Assembly (NCBI RefSeq): GCF_048771995.1
Contig: NC_133027.1
Span: 6,072,001 to 6,136,000, forward strand
DNA from: Taeniopygia guttata
Lineage: Eukaryota > Chordata > Aves > Passeriformes > Estrildidae
Direction: 5' to 3'
Length of the DNA stretch: 64,000 nucleotides
In this document: positions 23,569 to 35,554 of the stretch, in pieces
How positions within the stretch are numbered: position 1 is the stretch's first letter
How the letters are laid out: each line of letters opens with the position of its first letter
Notes under the pieces: model-generated
What the model was told of the DNA's origin: nothing
Databases searched by the model: none
Seen by the model: the letters and a program-made list of their open reading frames with translations, nothing else
Translations under genes and position numbers: made by a program

Positions 23569-26289
23569 CAGGTGATGAGCTCAGGTGTTCAGGTGATGAG
23601 CACCTCAAAGTACATCACAGAAAAAGATGGAAATAATTATATCAAAAGGAGATGAAGATGGTCTTTAATACAGCCCAGTTATCAGAGCTCCCTACAATAG
23701 ATGTGTCTGTTTAGATAGCAAGGCTGGTATTTATCTACATTTGAAGCCCACAAATGGACATCAAAACTGAGGCTAGGAACCCAGATAACTGCCTAGTTCA
23801 CCCTGCAGAGACACACAGAGCTCAGTTCAGCAGCTCAAACACACAGGGACATTTACTGGCATTTAAGTTGTTTGCTTAGAGCAACTTGATTTATCTGAAG
23901 GATAAGGGCTCTGGCACACTCAGACTGCTGAAGCTCCTACTGAAACTTTAGCAGTTCACCCTGAAACCCCAACAGAAATCAGCACCTCCACCTTGCACTT
24001 ATTTTAAATGACAAGCAGAAGACTGACTTGTCAAGAAATTCCTGCATGGCTAGAGCCAGTTATCTCTCGCCTCCAGAGTGGAAGAGAAGGGTGGGAAGAA
24101 TGAAGAGTAACAAGAATATCAGACCCCTAAAGAGAATACCTCACATATTCTCAGAGATTAAGAATCAGAGGCAAAACCCCACATTACACTATTTAGTACA
24201 GATTCACAAGACTTCTACCTGGGTACACCTTTATTAAAGCAATAATTTGCACATATTCTACACATTCCATAATATTGTACATTTCAACTCATCCATCAGT
24301 GCCACAAGTAGCTTCAGTGGTTCACAGCCCTGTTTAGGAATAGCAACCTGCTTTTACAGGAATTTCTTTTGTCATTTCCTGTTGAATATTCCTGTAATTT
24401 TAACGGTTTAATAAAAGAGTTGTTCTGTTTTATTTGTTCTCAATGAAGATACTTGCACAATTTAAGCAAAGAGCCTGTAAATCATTCCTTATAACCTAAA
24501 GAAATTAAGGTCCTTCAGTTGCTTGCTCTAAACTATCTTTTTCCAGACAAAGAGATGCAAAAAAAAATCCTGAATGGTTAAAATACTCAGAGATCTTGGA
24601 AACAGCTGAACCTGAAACTGAATGATGGTAAACAAAGTGTACTGTCCCTCAGAAACTGAAGGATCTTAGCATCCCAGAGGATAAGACCCTTCATTTGCAA
24701 TTAAGTGCACTCAACGAAAATCATGGATTTTCCTGGCCATTCAGGATGTTGGTTTTACAAAAAGAAAAAAACAACAACTTTTTCCTTTGTAAAGATCCAA
24801 AATTTCCAAGGCTTTGCAACCTGTAGTTCAAGGACATTATCAAAACTACACTGTGGGCTCTGGGAGACAGACTGGTCATGGTTTACAGACATACTACAAG
24901 GGACTTACAGTAACTTTGTTTTCACTCCTGACTGCACTCAATAGCAGGAGGAAATCAACCACAAACAAACTCCTGCACCATTTCCAGCCTCAGATTTTAT
25001 TTGTGTTATTAGCAACACCTCATCTCTACACAGTTCATCAACAGTAATCCTCTATCTACTGCCAATCTTGCACTAAACAGCACAAGGACAAGACTTTATC
25101 CCACATTTTGCTCCTTTATCTGTATTCTATTTGTACTGCAGTAAGGAAAACAAACACACCAGAGAATTATTTCAGAAGACAGTGGTTTGGTAAATGTTCA
25201 GGATGACACATTTCACACAGGAGTCAGCACATCCTTGCAGCAAGCATCCAGAAATCCATCTGTTCTGCTAAACTGACCTGGATTCTGCAGTCTTGACGGG
25301 CTGGTTCATGAATTCAGGACCCCACTGTAGTAATGGTGATTCACCTTCACCCAGATTTCCTGGCCTGCTGGCTGTATAAAATGATTATTTTAAGCAAACA
25401 CACCCATAAATTTCACTCTGAATATGACAGACATTTCTCCACTGGGAACAAGACAAACAATAGAAAACCACTTTGCACAGGACACTCAATTCTCCTGTTA
25501 TCAACAGCTTTTAGTTGTTAAAAATACCAGGAGTCGTTGTCAACCTACATTTGAAAGCCTGCTTTACCTGCTGCAGCGCCTAATTGTTCCCAATTTTGAT
25601 GTTTTAAAGCCCTTTATTTTTGGTCTTCCAGTTCATTTTGTAAAACTTTACTTGGTTTGGTCTTGAAGTCCATGGTTAGAAACTCAATTGGAATACCTGA
25701 GAGCCTAAGAAATACCAACATTTTATCTGCCTAACTGCTTCAAGAAAAACATTTTTGTTTGCCTTTAAAATCTGGCATAATTTCAACAACCTTGTTTATC
25801 GCTGAAACAAAGCACTCTTGAAAAGCTCAGCAACCCAGTTTCAAGTGTTTGCAGTGGAGGCTCTGGTAACTGAAATAAAGAAGGCAGAGACACTACAGTT
25901 CTCTGTATCACCCTGTCATACAGTCTTAGGGATCTCCTTCTGCATAGTTAGAGAAACAGAAAGGTTAAGAGCCCTTTTTGTTTATAGCCTCCATATACAA
26001 GCAATGCTTTGGATGAAATGGACACTAAAAGCTTAAGGTCTAATAAAGTTTAACAGCTGTTACTTACCCAGCTCTTTTTATGGTTTCATGAAACATCTAT
26101 TTTTTTCATCTCGATTTTATAAAGATGCATCAAAACACAGTAAATTACAGGTTAAATGACAGATTTTAAAAACTACTGAGCAAAAATTGTGAGAGAGGCC
26201 TCCATCACATGGATAAAATTGAGACTAAAATTGGAAATACAGGAAGTATTTCTTATTCAAGAAAGCATGCAGTACAGGGCAGGAACATC

Positions 26290-26600
26290 TTCCACTATGC
26301 TCGTGTTGCTTCAAGCCCCTTTCAACCTGACTTTGGACACTTCCAGGGATCGGGCACCCACAGCTTCTCTGAGCAACCTGTGCCAGGGCCTCACCACCCT
26401 CACAGAGAAGATTTTTTTTTCCTAATATCCAATCTAAACTTGCTGTCTTTCAGTTTGAAGCCATTCCCCCTTGTCTTGTCACTCCACGGTCTTGTAAAAA
26501 GTCCCTCTCGTTCTTTCTTGTAGGCACCCTTCAGGTGATGGAAGGTCAAAGTTAGATCACCCCTAAGCCCTCTCTTCTCCAGGCTGAACAATCCAAATTA
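26290..26600 (-). mobile_element. CR1 LINE fragment, antisense copy
   Basis: Reverse-oriented CR1: 'gacacttccagggatcggg', 'ctgtgccagggcctcacca', 'cctaatatccaatctaaac', 'agccattcccccttgtc' and 'ctctcttctccaggctgaac' occur in the CR1 order. A plus-strand open frame across it is a shadow of the element. Confidence 0.88.
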
Positions 26601-28597
26601 AACTAGTCCAAATTTAAATCCAAATTTAATTAATCCAAATAAATCCAGTTGCTTCACCTCTACAACACTGCCAACTAGAGGGTATGGTTTCCCATCTAAG
26701 TGTTGTACTAAACCTAGCAACCCCTGAGAATATTTTGAGGTTGCCTGCTCTTTACTTCCTGGCACTGACTAATGGTTTTCGAGCTGCAAATGCTCAATTG
26801 TACTCCAGCAGTAAATCTGGACAGCTCTGGCAGCATCCAGGCTTAGAACTGCAGCTTCTAAATGCAACTGTGGGTTAAAATACAACAGAGAGATCAAGGT
26901 GAAGAAAGGCAAACATCTCAGTAGTGCCCAGTTTTACTCCCCTTAATGCAAATACACACGTAACTCACCAATTTCTTGTAGGCAAACACTGTAAATGGAA
27001 CCAAGAGCTGTATTAAACACATTAGATACATATTGGCTAGGCCAGCTCAGAGTTGAGAACTGCTATGGTGTGCTGCCTGTATGATGTGTCAAACTGGCAC
27101 ATTACATTAGGCTGGGCTTGTGAATACTGCAAATGGTTTTCAAAGAATGTGAGCAAGGCTAAACAAGAGATTACTCACACCTTTTAGGACTGAATAGCTG
27201 AGTGAGTATGCTGCAAAAGTAGGCTGACAAAAGAGCCTCGGTATTTAAAAGTTGTCTGCATCTGTACATAAAGTTTTTAACAAGAACTTAGTTGTAACTT
27301 GATGAAATTGGTCAAAATATTGCACCTGGTCTGTCATGCATTTCCTGGAGTTCTAGTTCACTCTGTGTAAAAGATATTTTTTTAAGGCAATACAACAAAG
27401 TAATATGTAAAGGACATGTACCTCCTCCACATGGTCAGCTGTCATGTGTATATTCACAAAGCTGAATTTGTGTAATCAAAAAGAGACTCAGAGAAAAAAA
27501 AAAAAACACACAAGGACCTTGACTTGAACTTGACACATAACACCTAAGTAGCTGGAGATGTTTTTTCCCTCTTTTACAGACCTGTGTTTTGCCATACCTG
27601 CTACATTCCGTAAATCAAGGTGAATCAGGGGCGTGTCACTTATTCAGCCTATTATACCACGTTTTAGAGCCACTCCACAGTTGCCACACACAGGTAGCAA
27701 AACCTGCCTAACTCATACATAAGTAAAGCCATTAGGAAGAAACAAGCTGAAATCTACACTGCCTGCAGAATCAACATCTAGCAGGGTACACAGAATAAAA
27801 TTGAGATCTACTTCAGCCAGTTATGAAGCCATAAGCATGTCTTTTTCTCACTTTTTAGGATGAAATTTACAATAGTGATGATTTGTGCTTAATTTCTCTA
27901 TTTACATAGAGCTGATCTCATTGTTTTTCAGCGCTAGTAACTTGACAGGTTTTGCAGAATTACTAATCCCTTCTCATAATAAAAAGGAAAACCATGGGAA
28001 TGTAAACTATTTGCCTTACTTTATGAAGCAAACTTATATCAGGACCCAAAACAGATCTTAACCCATAGCACACACTGCTGCATTGGCAGCAACACCTGAC
28101 CATTTCCCGCCTGTACTCTGAGTTTTAGGGTAAACAGTTGTTTTGGTTTTTTTTCCCACAAGAGACCACAAAAAGGTGATGTGCGTGAAAGAATATGAAC
28201 AGCCAACTGACAGAGCTGTGTGACCAAAAGGGAGATGGAGTCATGGAGGAGTCATGGAGGAGTTATGCTGACAAGAACTACATCAAAAAGGTGACATCCT
28301 GGAGCTGCCAGGCACCTGCAAAGGAGGCAGGAGGCAGGTTATGGGTGTGCTGAGAAAACACAGGGACACTCCCAAGGATGTGTCCCATCGCTGCCTCACC
28401 TCACAGTGCCCTTCTACAACAATGGGAAGCGCAGCAAACAGCCCCAAAGTGAGCTGCATCCCGGTCCGGGGGTACAACACATCCCTCACAAACCCCTGAG
28501 CTCCCTGAAAACCCCGCATTGCTCTGCTGGGAGGGCTTCATCCTACAGCCCCCATGGCTCCCCTCAGCTCTGCCCCCTTCATCCCGGTGTGTGGCAG
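26601..28597. other. CLIC5-ENPP4 intergenic DNA, right part
   Basis: No supported gene. A short (ccaaattta)-like low-complexity patch follows the CR1 at about 26600-26640, and a two-and-a-half-unit 'gagtcatggag' repeat occurs near 28236-28262. Nothing else is recognisable. Confidence 0.5.
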
Positions 28598-29128
28598 CAG
28601 GACGGGGCAGTGACTGTCCCCTGTGCTGGGCACTGCTGGGGTCACCTCGGGGGCTGTGTCCAGTTCTGGCCCCTCAGTTCAGGAGGGACATTGAGGGGCT
28701 GGAGCGTGTCCAGGGAAGGGAACGGAGCTGGGGAAGGGTCTGGAGCACAGGTCTGAGGAGGAGCAGCTGAGGGAGCTGGGGGGGCCCAGCCTGGAGAAAA
28801 GGAGGCTCAAGGGAATATTCTGGCTCTGCACAGCTCCTGACAGGAGGGGACAGCCAGGTGAGGATCGGGCTCTGCTGCCAGGGAACAAGGACAGGACATG
28901 AGGACACAGTCTCAAGTTGCACCACGGGAGGCCTTTAGTTGGACATTAAAAATAATTTCTTCACAAAAAGGGTGGTTCGACACTAGAATGGGCTGCCGAG
29001 GGAGGCACTGTCCCTGGAAGTGTTTAAGGAAAGACTGGACGCGGCACTGAGAGACGTGGTCTAGTTGACAAGGCAGTGATCGGCCACAGGTTGAACTCGA
29101 TAATCTCAGCGCTCTTTTCCATCGAATT
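28598..29128 (+). mobile_element. CR1 LINE 3' end upstream of ENPP4 promoter
   Basis: A 5'-truncated CR1 in plus orientation: 'tgtgctgggcactgctgggg', 'gtgtccagttctggcccctc', 'ggagcgtgtccagggaaggg', 'gcccagcctggagaaaagg', 'gaatgggctgccgaggg' and a 'gataatctcagcgctcttt' end. It stops about 150 bp before the ENPP4 CCAAT boxes. It is closely related to the copy at 50945-51445 beside ENPP5. Several CpGs of that copy appear here as TG or CA. Confidence 0.9.
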
Positions 29129-29159
29129 GACCCTGGGACACCTCAGCCACAGAAATTCC

Positions 29160-29420
29160 CCACTGCCCCCAGAGCCGCCCCCTCGTAACCTTCAGGGCCT
29201 CCTCCCGGCCGCTCTCACCGCCCGCCCCTCACTTCCCGCTCCCCCCTCAGATCATCACAGCGCCACGCCCCCCGCGCCGCAGCCAATCGGATCTCCCGCC
29301 AGTGGGCCCGTAGCCAATCATAGCGGGCGGAGGCCGCGCGCACGAAGGAGCTCCCGCGCCCCTCCCCAAGGCCCATCAGTTGTCGGTTGGGGTTGCGCGG
29401 GTGCGCAGGCGCTGAACCCC
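29160..29420 (+). promoter_or_regulatory. ENPP4: ENPP4 CpG-island promoter
   Basis: A sharp GC- and CpG-rich block begins after the CR1 tail. It holds two CCAAT boxes on the plus strand (29283-29287 and 29314-29318), GC-rich words, and a TGCGCAGGCGC NRF1-type site (29402-29412). There is no TATA box. This is a broad housekeeping-type vertebrate promoter. The start is probably close to 29380-29430, given CCAAT spacing; the exact start cannot be read from sequence. Confidence 0.75.
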
Positions 29421-29564
29421 CTCCGCTGCCCCGGTCACCTCCGGTGCCGCCCGCTCGTCCCGGCCCGAGCGGAGCCGGAGCGGCGCCTCACGGTGGGGCC
29501 GCGGCGGGGACCGGGGTATCCCGCGGTATCCCGCGGCATCCCGCGGCGGGAGGCTGTGGGGACG
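29421..29564 (+). other. ENPP4: ENPP4 non-coding exon 1 (approximate 5' end)
   Basis: The end is set by a good donor, GACG|GTGAGC (GT at 29565-29566), in the CpG island. The coding region starts in the next exon, at 31202, as is usual for ENPP4 and ENPP5. Intron 1 is then 29565-31201 and contains nothing recognisable. The 5' limit is an estimate. Confidence 0.55.
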
Positions 29565-31201
29565 GTGAGCTCGGTCTGAGTGCGGGTGAGGGACAGGCGT
29601 GGGTGAAACCGACGCGGAGCGCCCTGTTGGTCGGTTGTGCCGCATGTGGGCGCTTTGCAGTCGGAATAACCTCTGTTCTGGCCGAACCGAGCAACTCCTG
29701 GTCGTGAGGTTCGGGGGCAGGTTGGACTAGTGCTGGTGGTATTTCACAGCGGGGTTGATTTGCTGGGTTTGCCTGGGACAGTGTTAATTTTTGGTTAGAA
29801 TATGCCAGTTGTGTGTAAAAACACCAGTGCTGAGCAGCTGCGGAGCATTTCGAAGGGAACGATGCGGGTTTGTGCCTTACTGCGCTGTGGAAAACTCTGG
29901 TTCTGCTTTTCAAAGCCCCTGACAACATCGAAGGGGTGATACCGCCGCTGCGTTGCTTTTCCCCTTTATTTTCTCCTTTTTCTCCTTTAAAAGGCGTGTG
30001 TGCTCCAAGTTCTCGGTGCTAAGAGGGGTCTAAATGCTGTTTTTGACAATCCTCGTAACTTTTGTATGTTCTGTAGACCATTTAACTTGGAAACCGGGGC
30101 TGGGGGTGGCTTCCAATTCCCGTCACTGCTAAAGCTACAGCTAACATTAAAGCTCCTTACACCTTTAAAATAAACCTGCCGTTTTATGGCTCTTGCGGGA
30201 AAGGGTTGATGTTAAAAATGTTGGGGAGTCAGCTGCTGTGCCTCCTAGAATTCCAGTTTGTCTGCACATAAAGGAAGATAAGGATAGAAGAAATACAAAG
30301 GGAAAATTTGCCAGAATGGTGCTCTTCTTCAGAAGCAAATACACTGCCTAACAACATTGCAGAGAGTTTTGTGAAACCTGGAGATTCACTTCCTCAGAGC
30401 ATCATTCTGTAACTTCCTATTAAGTCACACATAATACAGAAGCTTACAAAGCATACCTGGCACTCAATAATTAATTTCTTGCTGAGGAATACTTACCTCA
30501 TAGCTAAGGTTATTAATTTTGTTTTTTTTAATAGAGAGAAACGTGTGGTATGGGAAGAACAGATTTAAATGCTCTTATGGTAGATTTTAGACCAGCTTAG
30601 AAGGAAAGGAGAAGTTGCTTCTGGCAGTTCTGTGTATGGAATGAGCAATGAGTAAATGGGGATGTTGAAAGGCTGAAAAGTCTTCCAGCAACTCTAGAGG
30701 TGGAAACTGTAAAAGGGAAAGTGAGATGGAAAATGAAAATTACAATTATAGTAGGAAACAGGCTTCTGATCTGAACAGTGATGTGTAATAAGAATTTAGG
30801 GCTGCAGAGGACTCTTAAATGTGGGTCTGGAAATTCTCAAGTGTTTGTGCCTGTGCTGGAACATGAGGAAAAATACTGATTTTCTCCCTTGGAATGTAGA
30901 ATTGGAATAGGACACACAGAACAATGGAATAATTGATGAAAATAAAACAATTCTTCCTTTCATTTAGTCTTCAGTGGAAAAAAAATCTCACTGCATGTTT
31001 GTTTTAATAGATGAAAAACTCTGACAATATGTGAGAAACCTCTGAAGTCAGTAGGGAGATCCACTGTTGACCTGAGTGGTTGTTTAGACTAGGTGTTTAG
31101 AAATTACCCTCTGGAAGGAAGATGTATATAATGTATAGCTAGTTAAACTGGTCACAGTAGAATTGTTTTGGTTACATACCTTGTCTGTTTTAATTTTTCA
31201 G

Positions 31202-32066
31202 ATGCATCCGATTACCTGCTGGAAGTGCTTCAAAGTCTCCACAATGAGCTCTAGTTTGATTTTATTTTTTGCTGGAATCCTCCTCTGTTGTGCTTGCACA
31301 GCTGGTGACTCGGTACCCAAGTTGCTTCTCGTGTCCTTTGATGGCTTCAGGGCTGATTACTTGGAAACCTACAAACTTTCTCATCTCCAGGAATTCATTG
31401 AGGATGGTGTGCTTGTAAAGGAAGTCATGAATGCTTTTATCACCAAGACCTTCCCAAACCATTACACCATAGTGACCGGTTTGTATGAGGAAAGCCATGG
31501 CATTGTGGCTAATGACATGTACGATGCAGATGCCAAGAAAAAATTTTCACAGTTCAACGATTCAGATCCCTTCTGGTGGAATGAGGCAGTTCCAATTTGG
31601 GTAACAAATCAACAACAGGGAAAGGGAGCAAGTGCTGCTGCCATGTGGCCCGGTAGTGATGTAAGAATCAACAACACAACCCCTCATTTCTTTATGAAGT
31701 ACAACTTCTCAGTGAAGTTTGAGGAGAGAGTGGAGAGAATTGTTGAGTGGCTGAACAGCTCTGACCCAGTGGTCAATTTTGCTGTGCTCTACTGGGAAGA
31801 ACCGGATGCAAGCGGGCACAAGTACGGCCCAAGCGACACCCAGAACATGCGCAGAGTGTTGGAAGAAGTGGATAAACATGTTGGTTTCCTTATGAACAAA
31901 CTGAAGGCATCGGGCCTGTGGGACACTGTAAATGTCATAATAACAAGTGACCATGGAATGGCTTCCTGTTCTGCAGAGAAGCTGATTGTCCTGGATGAAT
32001 GCCTCGGGCGCAATAACTACACCCTGATAGACAGGACTCCTGTTGCTGCAGTGCTGCCAAGGCAGA
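31202..32066 (+). CDS. ENPP4: ENPP4 exon 2, main catalytic coding exon
   Basis: ENPP4 is a type I membrane ectoenzyme that cleaves dinucleoside polyphosphates such as Ap3A and in mammals promotes platelet aggregation. Coding parts 31244-32066, 32989-33159 and 35555-35919 give 452 residues (human 453). I prefer the ATG at 31244: it gives a hydrophobic signal peptide (MSSSLILFFAGILL) and human-like length. An in-frame ATG exactly at the exon start (31202) would add 14 residues. Zinc ligands and nucleophile are all present: Asp33 (SFDGFRAD), Thr69 (FITKTFPNH), Asp188 and His192 (PDASGH), Asp236 and His237 (TSDHG), with His335 in exon 4. N-glycosylation sites such as NNT, NFS and NSS follow the family pattern. 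The acceptor TTTTCAG and donor AGA|GTATGT are clear. The split Asn codon at the junction matches human ILPKIN. Confidence 0.95.
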
Positions 32067-32988
32067 GTATGTTTGGGTTTTGTTATATTTTAAGGCATAT
32101 ACTGAGAATTAAATCTTTAGCTTGCCTCCCTAAAAAGTGCACAGTATGCTAGACTGTTCTAATCTTTTGCAAAACCTATGGAGTTCATGTTACAGAACTT
32201 GACATAATGAGTAAGCTAAAGAGTGATGGTTGATTTGGAAGTTTGTTCTGGCAATCACTGGGACAAGGAGTATTTCTTGTCAAATTGCTGTGGCTAATAA
32301 GGATGACCCTGGTGCAGGTGGTTGAGAAAGTAGGTAGGTACTGAGTTTGGCTGCAGTCTTGTTGCTCACTTAATCTATGCAGCTGTGATTCACAGTGAGC
32401 ATGAAATAAACCCATGTGTTTATTCAGAATAAAAAGCATCATCGTGTAAATTTCCAAGTAAGAATCTAGTCCCACCTTTGATCGTTTTACCACTTCTGTT
32501 TTTGGGAGTGAAACCTAAGATTTCATACCATGAATTCAGTTTTTGTATCTTGGAGTAGTCCCCAGCAGGCATGTCTGAAATCATGGCATTGCTGGCCTCT
32601 CTGTGGCCACACTAATGAAAAAAGTGATTAATACAGTAAAAAAAAAAAAAAAAAAAAATTTACTGCATTGGATAAAATATTGGCTACTTGAGGGGGTGAT
32701 TGCTTTCTCTTGATTTCTCTGCTTGAATTTTGCCCTTCAAACCCATATGGTAAGTTGATTTGTAAGCACAAACCCACATCTGGGAGGAGTCTGATTTAAA
32801 AATGAAAGCAGATTTTGAAATTCGCCTCCACCATTGCAGCATTTCATAAGGGACATAAAATTCCTTTCCTATGTGCTTTTTTTAAAATTAATTAATTTGA
32901 AATAATGGGTCTTAGGTTTAATGACAGATAATTGTAGTAAACAGGAGTTAATTTCCAGCTGTTTCATGTGCAATATTTTCCTTGGCAG

Positions 32989-33159
32989 ACAAAGAAGATG
33001 TGTATAACTTACTCAGAAATTGCAACAGTCACATGAAGGTTTATCTGAAAGAAGAAATTCCAGACAGATTCCATTATCGCCATCACAAGAGAATCCAGCC
33101 CATAATTCTGGTTGCAGATGAAGGCTGGACAATCGTACAGAACGAGTCCCTTTCCAAGT
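32989..33159 (+). CDS. ENPP4: ENPP4 exon 3
   Basis: 171 bp after a CCTTGGCAG acceptor and before a GT|GTAAGT-type donor (AAGT|GTAAGT). It encodes [11 protein letters not shown] through [27 protein letters not shown] and QNESLSK, part of the ectodomain between the two metal-binding halves. The phase agrees on both sides (split Asn before, split Leu after). A decayed second copy lies 751 bp downstream at 33729-33877. Confidence 0.95.
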
Positions 33160-35554
33160 GTAAGTGTGTGTTTTCCTCTGTGGGTTGTGTGGGTAAACTG
33201 TCTTGTTTCTATTCCAGCCAGCTGCAGGATGGTTCTCATTTAGTGAGGGGAGTCCTGGCACTGTGCAGGTTTAGGAATAGTGCAGCATTTTCTAGAACAT
33301 TCTCAGCCTGGATTGTTTAAGAGATGAGGACGACATGGAGAATATTCTGTTGGCTGAAACACTTTGTCATGTTCAACTTAATAGTCTGAGTTATCTTAGG
33401 CAGGTTAGCAGTCTGTCTCGAGCTTTCCCTGGATGTGGTTTAACTTCTTATTGTATATAAAATACATATGTAGGGGTGAATAATCAAAGCATGCAACACA
33501 CAACATTTAATATTACAATACATGTTCTAGGGAATGAAAATAAATGGCAGGAAATACTAAAAATAGTAGGAACACAGCAGCATGTTTGAAAGATAAAACT
33601 CAACAGGTGTCACTTCTCAGTGTCTTGCTTAGCTAGCACTTCCTTCTAGAATGTCAAATTACACATACATATATACGTATGTGTGTAAATATATGTGTAT
33701 ATATTTCCAGGTGTTCCACAGGCAGGGTTTTCTTGGCATACAAGAGGCATGGATAATTAACTAAAAAAATGCAACAGTCACATGAAAGTGTATCTCAAAG
33801 AAGAAATTCCAGATAGATTTCCTTGTTGTAATAGTAAGAAGATTCTAACCTGTAATTCTGGTTGGAGATGAAGGCTCTGTGTCTGTGTGTATATATGTGT
33901 GTTTAGAAAGTGATTGGACAGATTCTTGGTAGGAAAACCCATTAATAGAAATTAAATACAAAAGTACCAACTTCTGGGAAGTTTCTGAGCAGCCAACAGC
34001 TCAGGCTGGTCGGTAGGGTCAGGGATATCCCTCCTGGATACTTCCCTGTACAACTGCTGTTAGAGACAGGGTGTTGAGTGGTGTAAAATCCTGGCTGCAC
34101 CCACTTTGGCTGATCTTACTGTCTGCTCTTTGCAGAATTAAGTTCAGGATTTTTCAGTATTTGTACAGAAGTACTGCTTTTTAATGCAGGATGTGTTTAT
34201 ATTTTAATTTACCCATGGATTTGCTACAATTATCTTCAATGTGACAACACGTAGCACAGGTGTTCTCTGATCAGAGTTCTCTTTTCCTTGTTTCTGCTTA
34301 GATTCAATTTCATGTACCTAAAAATAGTTAGTAAGTGGATATTTATAAGGAACAGTATTGTATCAGTTGAAGTAAATCTCTTTTCAAATCAATTTTATTT
34401 GTGAAGGCTTCCCAGAATCAGGCAGGGGAGGCTTTAGCCTAAAAGCCTGTTCAAGGTTTATTGTCTTCACAGACAAAGTGACAGCACAGTGATTGCCAAG
34501 TGTACCAGTAACTCCACACACCAGAATCCTACTTCAGAGGTGAAAAATTGGCAACTTCATTGGTGAGGGGACTTGGAGTAGCTCTGTTCAGAACAAACAA
34601 GTAGTAAAAGGCAGGGAAAACAATCTAGAAACATGAGTCAAAGCAAACAAGATGTGGTAACAAACAGAATGGTGGAAAGCATTAAAAAGGACTAGTGGAA
34701 GCTCACTGAAGTGGTGAGTGTCACCTAATCAGTTGGAATCTGGATGTTTTTGCATCAGAAGCTTCAGGGAAGCACCCAAGGAAACAGTTCTCAGTGATAT
34801 TCCTCCACAGTTACTAAGAAATGGACTCAAATGCAGTCACTCAAATACTGTGCTGTGAGAGACTTCTGGCACCTTGGACAGGTTTTTCAGGAATGCTGTT
34901 ACAAAATTCAACAATGGCTGCTCTTCAGCTGTTTATAATCAATCTTAAAAACCTACCAGATGTCCAAGTTCTTTTGACCTGATAGCCACAAAGGTTTTGC
35001 TATGTGCCTGCCAGAGGCACAATGATCCTTTGCCTTTTGGTTTTGACTCTGGATGTCCCTCAGCTGAAGTACCTTATCTGATAAGCATGAATTGAGGGTG
35101 TTTAGTATGCTCCAACTGAACACTATCAAGGGAAAGGTGCCTGATTTTTAATAAGTAATTCAAGTGTCCATTCTACAAGGAGAGACGTATTTCCAAAATC
35201 TGAGGAGTAAAAATTTGCATTCTAGCTAGTGACTCATTGTGGAATGGCAACCTCCTTTTCAACTTTGGCATGAAGAATGGGAAGGGGAAGACTGGAAATG
35301 TTAAGCACTGACAGGAAAAGAGATTAATAGGAGGGAAAACCATAAGGAAAGGCCAGTATGGGAAAAGACTTGTGGGGTTTGGGGGAAGAGGGAAGGAACT
35401 CTGGCTTCTTCTGCGGTTGATCCAACAGCTGCTTTTATGTTGTGCATTCACCTTTGGTTAGAACACGCGCTTTGGGGGCGGGGGAGATGGGGAGGGGAGC
35501 AGTGGCTCTGCAGCAGAGGCTGTGCCAGTAACTGTGTGCTCTGCCCCGCTGCAG
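33160..35554 (+). other. ENPP4: ENPP4 intron 3
   Basis: This intron holds the decayed exon copy (33729-33877) and a purine-pyrimidine (TA/TG/CA) mixed dinucleotide patch around 33662-33708. From about 35465 the DNA becomes abruptly GC-rich, continuing into exon 4. Nothing else is recognisable. Confidence 0.6.
33729..33877 (+). pseudogene. Decayed tandem duplicate of ENPP4 exon 3
   Basis: This matches intron-2-end plus exon 3 of ENPP4 almost from the acceptor to two thirds of the exon. 'tgcaacagtcacatgaa', 'aaagaagaaattccaga' and 'taattctggttg-agatgaagg' recur in order, about 80% identical by eye. The equivalent of the acceptor reads GGCAT instead of GGCAG, and the frame continuing from exon 2 meets TAA five codons in, so it cannot serve as a working exon. 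It sits in intron 3 in the same orientation as the real exon. Introns of the same gene flank it, so it arose by local DNA duplication and not by retroposition. Confidence 0.9.

Larger units (their letters stand above)
20490..26285. other. CLIC5-ENPP4 intergenic DNA, left part
   Basis: This region is upstream of the long CLIC5 first exon. No CpG island marks that start. Open frames are all short (under 90-96 codons) with no recognised domain. Two compact inverted repeats (20923-20955 and 23525-23568) are the only clear structure. Confidence 0.5.

Noticed and set aside
28406-28925. Several overlapping open frames of about 80-116 codons on both strands
   Set aside because: They coincide with the GC-rich CR1 and its flank; GC-rich LINE sequence gives open frames on both strands.
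29076-29928. Open frames of 89-167 codons across the ENPP4 promoter
   Set aside because: These are CpG-island shadows in several frames; the real ENPP4 coding start is in exon 2.
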